From the NCBI GenBank assembly GCA_022747635.1, contig JAKTNV010000003.1, positions 29,802,551 through 29,866,550 of the forward strand: a stretch of 64,000 nt of DNA, in the 5' to 3' direction. This DNA comes from Hetaerina americana. Taxonomy: Eukaryota > Arthropoda > Insecta > Odonata > Calopterygidae. Of the stretch, positions 14,701-26,700 are shown one piece after another. The number at the start of each line of letters is the position of its first letter. Within the stretch, counting starts at the first letter, position 1. Under the pieces are notes generated by a model. The model was given only the letters and a program-made list of their open reading frames with translations. It had not been told where the DNA came from and ran no database searches. Both the position numbers and the translations under genes were made by a program.

Positions 14701-17700
14701 AGGGAATAACAACTTTCTCTGAATTCAGTATTTTCCAAGGAAAATTGGTTGTATCACTTTCTGGTAGTATCATAGCTGCTAGCCGCTTCGTATGCAGGCA
14801 GCTACATGGTTGGTTCAATTAGTCCTTAAAAAATCCAAGAAATGGCTCTCATAGTATCGGATAATGCCTATTTTTAGTAAACCTCAACTCTCACTATACT
14901 ACTTGTAAATATTCTTCATGTGGTTTCATCTTCATAGTTGATTGAAGCCGCAAACTTTTGTTTATTTAGGGAAATGGAAAAAAAATATTTTCATGCAAAG
15001 ATCAAACAATAAAAATAATTACGAAGAACTCCTATACCGGTATTTCGGTCACACAGGTGACCATCAACGGGGAGAAAATCAAATAGGGCACTTGAACTAA
15101 GAAGAGGAATGTGCACAGGCACCGTCCAAAGTCAAGTGGGTGTTCAGGTCGGGGTGAGGTATATATACCTGGAGGGGCAAGGGGGGAGGGGTTAAGTGAT
15201 GGTCCGTAGGTGGGGGGGAGTTTGTTGAGGTCACGTGGGAAGGAGTGGGGGAAGAGTGGTGGCTATTAGGAGGGGGCTGTCTGTTTCTGAAATGACTAAC
15301 AAAATTAAAAAGTGAACTGTTGATGATGCCTGGTTCATTGTTCATAAGTTTATTCTTGTTTAAGTGTATGTGTAAGCTCTCACAGGCATCGAGTTTATAG
15401 TGTTGTATCGGTTTTAATAATGTTAAGTCGTTGGGAGTGATAGAGTGTTCCGTTTCAAAAATGTGTTTGGCGACCGCTGATCTATCGAAACGTCCGTTCT
15501 TAAAGTGTCCTATGTGTTCCTTGAATCTGATTTTGGGATTACGTTTGGTCTGTCCAATGTAGGAGAGTTGGCAGTGTGAGCAAGTAATTTTGTAAATACC
15601 TGATTTGTCTAACTGTGGTGTTATGTCTTTTGGGTTCCCTAAACACGTAAGAAGAGTGTTACGGTTCGCGTAAGTGACATTGGTACCAATTACCCTCAGA
15701 TTCAAATCGCACACAACCACTGCCGATATTCACTTCCTAAAACGTTGCAAGAAACACAACGTATTTCCTAAATTCATGAAAATCACTGCTCCTAGAAACA
15801 ACCTTAACGCCTCGAAAGCTATCCTCTTAGCGAAAAAACATTGGTTAAACACAGAAATCAAACAAAAATACGCTAAACTTGCACACACCGAAACTCAGAC
15901 TTATAATCTACACCTGAAGATCACGAAACACTTAAATTTCATACAACTACAGACATTTAACGAAAGACTTCTAAACATGGACACAGTAAACCAACACAGA
16001 CTGCATAAAAAACTTAAAACTTTAGACCGCAAATTCCAAGCTATTCACAAAAATATTCCTTTTCCTGAAAGTAAACCTAATCCCGTAAGAAATTTCATCT
16101 TAAACCTTTCCTCCAAACATTTCACTGATGAAGAAAACAACATTTTGAACAAAGGCCTAAAACATTGCCTCCCATACAAATATCCCCCCACCGAAGATTT
16201 AGTTGTGGACATAGAATCGCACATTAAACACCTTAAAGAATCCGAGAAACAATTCGTAAGACATGCCTGCCAATTACAGTTGGAACGCAACAGCACCAAA
16301 CTTAACACTAGACCGCATAGCGACCCGTTAAAACGCGCACTCATAAATAAACTTAGAAATAAAGACTGTTATTACATTAAGGCCGACAAAGGTAACACCA
16401 CAGTTATACTCGACAAAGCTGATTACATTGAACGCACCGAAAACACAATCGCAGAAGGCCCATACATTAAAATACATAAGAACCCACTCAATAAAATGAT
16501 TACTGACACAAAAACCGCACTCAATCACTGTACTACAATCATTGACAAAAAATTACGTTTCACCTTAAAAACGGAAAACCCTATGGTGCCTAAACTCTAC
16601 ACTTTACCCAAAATACACAAAGCCGGTAAGAAAATGAGACCTATCATTTCAGCTTTGAATTCCCCCACCTACAAATTGGCTAAATGGCTCACCAAACAGT
16701 ACAAACAATTAGGGTCCGAAGAAACCTTCGGAGTCAAGAATAGCAAAAATTTCATCGACACCATAAAACACCTACGCATCCAGCCCCATGAGATTCTTGT
16801 CTCTTTTGACGTGGAACAACTCTTCCCGAGCATACCAATTGATATTGCCCTTGAAAACATCGCAGATTGGCTACACACAAAAGACATAACACCCATTGAA
16901 ATTAAAGAATACGTTACTCTTACTAAAACTTGCATGGACATAACATACTTTCAATTCAACCAAAAATTTTACAAACAAACGCAAGGCACAGCTATGGGAA
17001 ATCCTCTTTCCTGCTTTGTCGCTAACATCTTCCTACATTACTTTGAAAAAGACTGTAAACACACGTTTGACTATTTCCCCAACACTTGGCTTAGATACGT
17101 AGACGACATTTTTGCCATTTTTGACACCAGCAAGTGTGACATAAATGACTTTTTGGACCGGCTGAACAAAAAACACAATTCCATAAAATTCACCTTTGAA
17201 GTCGAACAACATAACTCACTGCCTTTCTTGGACATACTAGTAATTAAAAACCATGAGGGCTTAGAGTTTGACATTTTTAGAAAACAGACCCACACCGACA
17301 ACTACATCAAAGCAGATTCACACCACCCCTTTCAACAAAAAATGGCAGCTTTTAATTTTCTCATACACAGACTACTGACGACACCACTCAACAAACAACG
17401 CTATTTCAAAGAGTTGGAAAACATCAAACAAATAGCCATTAACAACGGATACACACCCCAAATTATAGACAAATTAGTTAGAAACAAAAAAAGAAAACTT
17501 GCCAATAAACATACTACACTTCTACCACAACGGAAAGACAACAATAATAAATTTATCGCATTACCTTTCTTCCCCACATTAACCCGAGGCCTTGATAACG
17601 TCTTTAAACAAATTGGTACCAATGTCACTTACGCGAACCGTAACACTCTTCTTACGTGTTTAGGGAACCCGAAAGACATAACACCACAGTTAGACAAATC

Positions 17701-20700
17701 AGGTATTTACGAAATTACTTGCTCACACTGCCAACTCTCGCTATTTCAATCAATTGAATTGTGGTCCCCCAGCCCCCTTACAGTCCCAACTTGGCTCCAT
17801 ATTTCTTTCTTTTTTTCCCTGACTGAAGAGAGAGCTGAAAGGAAAGCTTTGGGAGACAGTGGAAAACATTTGAAAGCATGTTAAAATGTTACTGAGACAC
17901 ATTCAAATTGAGGAGTTTCAGGGTACCTTCCAGGTGTGACAGATTTTTCTCCACAGGTGTATTGATGCAGGAGGAGAGTGTTTAGAAGAATTTTAAGCAT
18001 TTGTACCAGTACAGTCAATAAATTGATTTTTCCCAGAGAAATAAATAAAAGCATGCACATTACTTTCATAATGGACCATGATAATGAACTTGGTTCAGGA
18101 TGTCCAGTGAAAAAGTCCTTCTCCTAAATAGTTGACAAAATCCACGTATGGTTTTTAGTGATCAATGAATTGAAGTTTGCAAAATACTTAAGGCTGCAGG
18201 CTTATTGCGAGGTACAGTGTTTTCAATTTTGAATGGCAAATTGAGAATGACAAAAATTTCAGCAAGATGTATGTTGCGTTTGCTTTTCTGGAGAGTTCTT
18301 CCAACAAAATCGATTTTATAATGTTAAATTCTTGTGAAATGTAATACAATCCATTATTTTAATCTTGCCATTGCATTGACACTTTATAATTTCAATTGTC
18401 ATGATTACATTATGCAAGATATTGACTCACTTTCAGTCAGTTCAGTTTCAAACAAAGGCATTTGCTAATCAATCAACTATCCCTATTAAACCATTCCCCT
18501 GTTTTCCCTGCAACTGAAAACCATATGTTTGTTTGCCTGAGAAAATTGCAGCAAATTAAATAATGAGGTTATGTAAAATGAAAAGAATTGAGAGTTTTGG
18601 TGTCTAGTTAATGTCAAAATCATATGCATTTTTAGTAGTTTTAATAGATGAAATTTAATAATGTGGTGCAAATTCCTGCAGACTATGGCATCCTACCTCA
18701 TAATAATTTTATAAATAAAGGAATTACTGCTTCTATATCCATCTTCATTTTTTGTAAACTAAATATTTTAATTTTTAATCCCAAAATATTTTTAAAAGGT
18801 GAAAGAAGTAGTAATGTTATTTGCTACCTTCTTCCGGCGTGAGAGACTGCAGTTTGGACTCCATGGCATCTACCCCAAGTATCGCACACATATAAAACCA
18901 ATTGAGAAATTTCTTGAATTGCTGGGATGTTCACTCTTGGCTATGAGCCTGAGGGAGAGAAAAGAAATTATTACATCCCCTGCCTGTGAGTTAGTTAATT
19001 GTTTCTTAAACTAGTCAAGTTAAGTCAGTACCCGCTTGATTTCTTACATTAAATTTATAAACATTAACCTTAACATTTTACCATGGTTAAAATTGAACTA
19101 ACAATTTAATCAATGTTTCAGCAGTAATGGTTTGATGCTGTCGTGAAAGTTAATTCTGTTTTCCTGAGGTCAGAAGTTTTTCTTTCTACCTATGAATGGC
19201 AAAATGAAGGAATAGTATCGAAATCACCCCCTTCCCCCTCTTTCAGTTTATTCTTAAGTAATCAGTTTTTGATGAATCCTTTTTCTTCCACTCACGAATG
19301 TAATGCATGTATTTGCCATATGAAAGAGTGAGCCAGTGTTTATGATCAGGTTTCTTTGGTGATCGCATTCAAAACGATTAAAAAAACACAAATCGACAAA
19401 TGCATCACATTTTATTATTTATTTGTGAGATATAATAAATGGCAAATAGAATAATAAAATCCAATCCTTAATCCATATTTTGTTTCAAGTCACTCTCTTA
19501 TAACTCAATTCTTTTATATTTTAATTAGAAAATTAAAATAGTGCTTCACAGAAATTGATATCAGTTTAAAAAAAAATAAATTCTTCAATCTTCCACTCCA
19601 TTAAAAACTTTTTGGGTGGCACTGCTGCCAGAAAAATTATTCTCGCTTCTGCCACTCTTTTTTGTGGTGGTATCTGAAAAAAGTTAAAAAAGGCCAAAAT
19701 AGTTACAGTGCTTGGATTAGGACAAAATCAGGGAATTTCTAAACTTATTTCCATTGAAATACTAAAGTTAATATTTTAATAATTAATAAATGTTTACCAA
19801 TGCTGTTTCACTGATCAAAATATTAATTTTTTCAATCAAGAGAGTTATGACTTCCAACCATTCACCTAAATACTAATGCTTACTCTGAATAACTGTACGA
19901 AAACAATGTTAAGTCCACAGTGATAGTATACAGCCCTACTGATATACTACAACTCATCTTGAAGTTGGGCTTGACCCTTAGACTAACTTCTTTCCACATT
20001 TGCTTTCAATCCTTAATTTTTTTCTCTTGGGGGATATGGTTGATGTGGTGGCTAGCATACTGGGTTACCACAGATAGGGCCAGGGTTCAAATCCTGGAGA
20101 CAGGAGATCTTTTTCAGTGGTATCCCAATCCCTACTTGAAGTGCTTTGTGGAGAGCAATTTGAGTTAGTATGCAATCTATCAGATGGCATACTCACTCTC
20201 TATCTGTTAAACTGCAGACTCTTTGGTGCCTTTTGTTAAGAGTAGGCTAATACTGATGCTGAGTTTCTCTCCCCCCTTCTTTCTTTCCCATTCATCCCTA
20301 ATGGTACAAATGACCTTAGCTGACGGTAGCCTCCCCTAATTCTAATACTACTATTTTTCTCTCTAGTCTTTGTATTTACATGATTTGTAATTATATTTTC
20401 TTTAAGTAATTCTATTTAATAACTTTAACGTACACATTTTTTTGATTTTTTCCATCTCTAATTGAATCCCAATGCCCAATGACTTGGCTATTTTTATAGA
20501 ATGAAGGATGCTGTGCATGATTTTTAACTGTAGCTGGAATTTATCAGATAATTATATCCCTACCTTTGTCGTAGGTAGAAATATTCTAAGCGTCCCTTAT
20601 GAATGCCATTGAATTGAAAAATTGAAAATTGAAAACTTTGTGCTTCTGAAAAAAGTTGCTCATTATTTCAGCTAAAAGTAAAAATACCACCAGTATATTG

Positions 20701-23700
20701 TTCAATTAATGAAGTGACAATGTTAATGAGGGACCAATACATACATGTTCAAAACGCTATACTCTCAACTCTGTGTTAATGTCATCAATTGAATGAAAAT
20801 AAAACTATTAAATTTTTATTCAAATTGTTTTCATGGGACAGCACCTGATTCTACTTGGCTGTCTCTCCGAGAAATGTACTCTCCATGGCTGCTACCTTAC
20901 TGGGAAGATGAGCTGATGGGAAGTGAATGCACTGTTTGGATCATGGAGTTAATGATTGGCCATCCACCTCTAACCCCATGGATAATTCCTGATTCAACTT
21001 TTGCCAAAGATGTTGCTTCCTCATTCGTCAAGTGTTTGCAGTTCATGATTGAAATAGCTCCAGGTACATTAGTAGGAAAGCATTCTATTAATATTTATTT
21101 AATTATAAGAAAAATGTTTTTTGAGCAGTGGGAAGTACCTTTTTTCCATTCATCAACCATTTTATAAAGGTGGAATTATAGATTTACAAGAACACAACTA
21201 TCATTAAGTGCTTAGCAGAATGTATTTTCTCAAACACATACCCGGACTGGGAAAAAAAAACAAATTTTTTGCGATGGATGAATGTTAAAATAGATCACTA
21301 ATGCTTATTTGAATTAGTCATATGATACCGATTAAAATAGTGTATTGTAGGTAGTATTTTTAGAATTGTCAAAGCATGTCATTATCTTTACAATTGTAAT
21401 TTTATTAAAATTTCAAGGTCCTGGGAAGAGAGTAGCTCAGATAATTCTTCAAAATGGATTATCCACCTATGGATAATCAAGAGCTTAATGTACCTATTTT
21501 TTTTGACTACCTTGTATTGAAATTTGTAATCAGGAAATCTTTCCCCTTAGTAAATAAATACACACAATTGATACAAAATAGGTAGTACTGACCATGTAGG
21601 GTAAAAATAACATTCTGTCTTGAGTATTAACCAGCGGAGTTTAAAACTTAACATACAAGATGAAGGTGATTTTTTGAACCATAGCTTTAGGAAAAAAGGT
21701 GCATCTTATATGCTGTCAACTATGGTTCGTTTATGAATAGTGATGGTTAAGTTTTTAGTAATCAGATTCTTCCTGTAAATAAGGTGGATTCGAGTGGCTA
21801 GGAAAAGTCTTGCAGAAGTCCTACTTGTGTAAAGTAGTAAGCATTATAATTTGATTAATTTGTTTGAATTTTTTTAATAATGCAGCAAAAAAATTGATGA
21901 GGAATAAAAATATTTGCACGAATAATTTACCCAAAGGTAATGGGGAATTCTTTGTATTAGGTAGGTATTTTATAAGGTTTATTCAATTCTAAACTCTGAA
22001 ATTTTGATGGCTTTAAAGGAACAAGATGTGATGAAATACTGTACATACATGCAATGTCACAGGCATTCCTAGTTGTGCGTGATGTGCCAGTCCACGAGTT
22101 CAAAGCCAACTTAAAACACTCAGGCTATTTTTACCTTTGGCAAATTCCAAGAAACTGCAAGAGATGCCGAAACAGTTACTTTTAATGGAGTCATCTGCAA
22201 ATATGCATTTCAATGGAACAATTTCAGGGTGTAAAAATCATTCACCTTGACCGGGATTCGAACCCGGAACCCTCAATATCCAGTTGAGCTGAATCCCGGT
22301 CAAGGCAAATGATTTTTACACTCTGAAATTGTTCCATTGGAATGCATATTAGCGGATGACTCCGTTAAAAGTTACTGTTGCAGCATCTCCAGCAGTTTCT
22401 TGGAATTATTCAATTCTATTTGGATGAAATGCAAAGATAAGATATACGAGTGAAATAATAAATAACGCAAGCATGAGAATTTATTTTTCTGAGAAAAGTT
22501 TCATGGAATTTTCATGCTTCTGGCCACACCATTCATGATAGTTCGTTTAAGTTCTTGGTACTTGAAGAGACAAAGCCAAATAGAATTTTAATGACTAGAG
22601 AGATATGCACCTGTTTCTCTTTGGTACAAGTCATGTTTTTCATATGGCTCAGTCATAATGTTTTATGTGCTATGTCGTGGGTTGACTCGGCATGAAAACC
22701 CAGTTTGCTGCAAAATAGCAAGTTTGCTACAATGTGCGCTTTGTTATCAGTGGAAACATTTGTATCTTCTTGTAATCTATTGAATCTATTCCAATTTTAT
22801 GGTTTTTCCACAAAATATCATTAAATTAAGGTGCTTATAACTTAACTCTAACTTAGTCACTTACTATCTAAAATAATGACTCAGAATCTGGGGCACCAAT
22901 GCTTAATCTGTTTAATCTGATATGGAATGAATCCCATGCAGAATTTATAGTTATTTTATAAATTTTGAAAATGAATTATTAGCTGAATACATTGGTTTTA
23001 CAGTGTCATTATGCACATGCTTTAATTTTCATTTTCTGTAACTGCAGGGCATCGAAATTCCCTTGGACTCATTTGGGAAATGTACTGTTCAGCATTTGCT
23101 CGAATGGGAGTGGGGAGCCATGTGCTGTCCATCATTCACAGCTCATTGGTGTTGCTGCCATGGGACCATTTTTGGCCTTCAGTCAAGAATTTAAAGGACA
23201 TGGTTGAAGTATGCACAGAATTATTTCATTAAAACTAAATAATTTATAAGGATAGCCCTTAAAATTTTATTTTTTGGCTGACATTGGTACGAAATGTTTA
23301 CCTTGAACTTGTACAAAGCAGTGAAATTTTAACCATTTAGAAAGACCGAGAAGCTCCAAAGTGGCACTGCTACCAATTGGTATCTAAATATCTCCCTTGG
23401 ATAACTTTCATATTTTTACTCTGTTGTCAATAATTACTATTGAAGAATTTAATTCATTGGTCAAATTAATTTAATTTTAATCTCCTGGAGTAAATTTTGC
23501 AGTATAGTCAATGGAATATTGGATGATAGAGGGGAAAAGTTATGATGGACAATCAAGTTTCATTTTAGAATATATATGATAATCAAGGGCAATGAAATTT
23601 TATCCTTATTTTATGCTAATTGTGACTGATACTTTCTTTACTTAGTAGTTTATTCAATTCATTCTCATTGTAGATACTTTAATCAAGAACTCTTGGCATT

Positions 23701-26700
23701 CAAGCTCATATATGCCCAGGTATTAATGTGCTTAGCACTGTGCTACCCTGTTAGTGTTACCCTACCTTTGAATAAATTCTGATTGTGAATAATGTCTATT
23801 TTTATCTCTTTTCAAATTTCTGTTCATATTATGTTTTACCTTTGTAGGTTGCTGAATCATCATCTCCAGAATGTCGCTGCTTCCTCCGTGCCATCCTCTC
23901 AAAGGTTCACTGGAAGGAATGGACAGATTCTCTATCATCCTCTGTCCCACTTTCTGCACAAGCCCTCTCAAACTTTCTCAAGGTGCTTCTATTGATCTCA
24001 GGGAATGTGTGCTCTTGTGAGGTGAGATAGATTCCTTATTTGTCAGCTTTCCTTGTAATATCAATGTTCAGGGTGCTCAAGTAAGTTGCTGTCAAATTTG
24101 TAAAGTTATAATCTTCAACTTAATTTGAAGTTCCTAAGAACATAATTATGTCAATTTTTCACATTTCAAGATATTGTAGAATTAAATTACCATATAACTT
24201 CAAGTATTAATCTGATCATGTCAAAATGATAGTGTACTTTTCAGCTGGAAATATATTTTAAATCTTCAGCTTGCATGTAAATTAAGTGTAAGAAAATGAG
24301 TTGAATGAGCAATTTTTGAAGTGAACAACTGGAATTAATCAGTGAAAGGGATGCAATTAATTTTGTTGTTTACTCGAATAAAGTGATTTATGCACCTTTC
24401 ATATTTCAGTTCTAATGATTGTGAGAAAAAATAAATGATAGTACAAGCTATTAAAAGGAAAGAGTTATATTATATTAACACAGTGTTTTTATCTTATATG
24501 TAAGATTTCATTGAATGTCTACATTGTCACTCGAGACTGCAAAATCGTAACTAAAGTTGTGGAGATCAAGGGAGGTTGTTGCTAAATCATACTTTATTGG
24601 TAATTTATAAATCTTTTGTGAATGACTTGCTTTCATTTCCACCGCTGTCAAATGGGTCTCCAAGGGAAATTATTTGAATCATCTCACTAAATTTTAGAAA
24701 AACAAAAATTTTAGTTTTTCTTTTAAATCAATCGCCCAATTACTTTATATTCATCATGTACATAGTGCAGCATATTCATTATTGCTCTTCTCTGACTATT
24801 TGATTTTGAGAGGGATGAAATGGATGTTAGGATTGCATCAATAAGTTCAACATATAGATGAAACAGGCATGACACACATCCCAGTGTGTATAAAACATAA
24901 GAGCATTCAAGAAAGGAACTCACTGGAAGATTGATTTAAATTTTCAATGGCACAATCACCTTATTCAGTGGAAGGAATAAGAAGATGGAGTCTTTTGTAT
25001 TTTGTGGGATCATCTCTACTAATAAAGGGAGGAAGCAGCTTCCTCTATTTATTCTACTTATAACAAAGGTTTACTGTGTAGTCATACAAACTTCTTGTGT
25101 ACCATAGATGTTAATGCAAAGTAAGACGTATTCTGTCAACTTTTGGGTTGATTACTGTGGTGTCAAGGTAGTGATCATTCATTTTCTTTCCTACTCTCGT
25201 AATTATCAGCAACAAGATTTAAAAATTTGATTAAGGATTAATGCATTTTTAAGATTGCTCAGCTATTTTTACACCAAGACCTTGCTTGTAAAACCTGACA
25301 ACAACAGCACAGTGACTGGCTACCTTTGATCAAGAATCAGTCCCAAAATATATACATACAGGAATTTCTCCCTGTAAATAAAAAACGCACAGGTTTTCCC
25401 CAACCCATGATGCTTCTCTCCCTTGTATTCTGTCCTCATCAGTGCAGTAATGCCTGCTCAAACAAAAAAATCAAGAGCTCTTATTAATGCTTTCTTAGAG
25501 GTAAACATCCCTAAATCCTTCATTATTTCATCCATTTACCATTACCATATTTTGTGTCATTAGTATCCCTTTCACCATGCTCCTTCAATCTCTAAATTAT
25601 TTTCTATATTCTTCAAACTAAGTGCATTCTCAGAGCTTTTTGGATGATTCAGAATAGAGCTTATGCATTTCTAGAAGCACCATATTAATAAAATCCTATT
25701 CTTACAGGTCAGTGACACCAGCCTCCTGCCCACTTTGCTAGCAGCACAAGCAATCTCATGGCAGAATTTAGGTACCACTGAATATTCTGCCTTACTTGAT
25801 CTGTTTACATCACGAGTGAATCCAAAGGTTGCATTAAGCTGGAATAGTCTTGGGAATGATGGGGATGAGGAAATAGCTCTCCTCAAGTAAGTTACATATT
25901 GTATATTAACAATGAATTATTTACAAAAAAATCTCTCCTTCATGCCCATACCATAATTAAATATCTTTGGTTCAATGACCATTAGTTTTTTTTGTTATGT
26001 TGTGCATATTGTATAATGAATGTTTGTCTTAAGGATACAAATGTGCCAGTTAATGGAAGTGAAATTTCTCCCTGTATTTTGGTATGGAAATGCAATTGCT
26101 ATCTTTCTGGATAGCCATGCATTGGTATCTAAGATTAATTGAATTAGGAGTGGCTTTGTGGAAATGATTGATATCCATTGTTAATACAATTACTGCAACT
26201 TGGAAATATATGTAACTCCCTTATTTAGCATATTTTATGCAATTTGCGCAAAATGAGCTGAGGAGTGTCTGATAAAAATATGAGAGGTAGGTTGGGGAAT
26301 GAGTGGGTCATGATAAAATTGGATTGGGTACATTTTGTCTAGTATGAAGAGATTCTCAAGCCAAGGAATGTAAGAAGTCTCAATTATGAAAGTATGTGTA
26401 TGAGTGTGACAGAGGAAAGAGAAGTATGAAAGTACAGGGAAAGTATCAAGGAAATTAGAAATAGATGTTTTGTTTCCATTCATAATCTAAAACCAGGCTT
26501 TTCATGTTTTTTTTACACTGGGTGTGAAAGCCTTGAAGGGTATGTATCAGTGCTGCAACAACAGGGGGAATGGGCATTTCCTACCCTCACTTGAGTTTGT
26601 TTAGCAACATCAAAAGAAAAGAAATGTAAGCCATCCTTAATGAAGTTCTGTTAGTTTTGGATACAGGAAAACAAATCCCAATTTCTGCAGGAGGGGGCTA

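Noticed and set aside
16045..17628. Minus-strand ORFs within the Penelope RT (99, 66, 90, 76 and 75 codons)
   Set aside because: They are antisense shadows of the long RT frame.
20029..20110. Genuine tRNA gene
   Set aside because: The promoter boxes are tRNA-like, but the sequence continues into a shared SINE body and the cloverleaf does not close.
22255..22305. tRNA gene signal (ggattcgaacccgg)
   Set aside because: Only the T-arm-like part is present on each arm of a foldback repeat; there is no full cloverleaf with acceptor, D and anticodon arms.
26235..26483. 82-codon minus-strand ORF suspected as another retrotransposon tail
   Set aside because: Neither strand gives the conserved order of RT C-terminal motifs seen in the other fragments.
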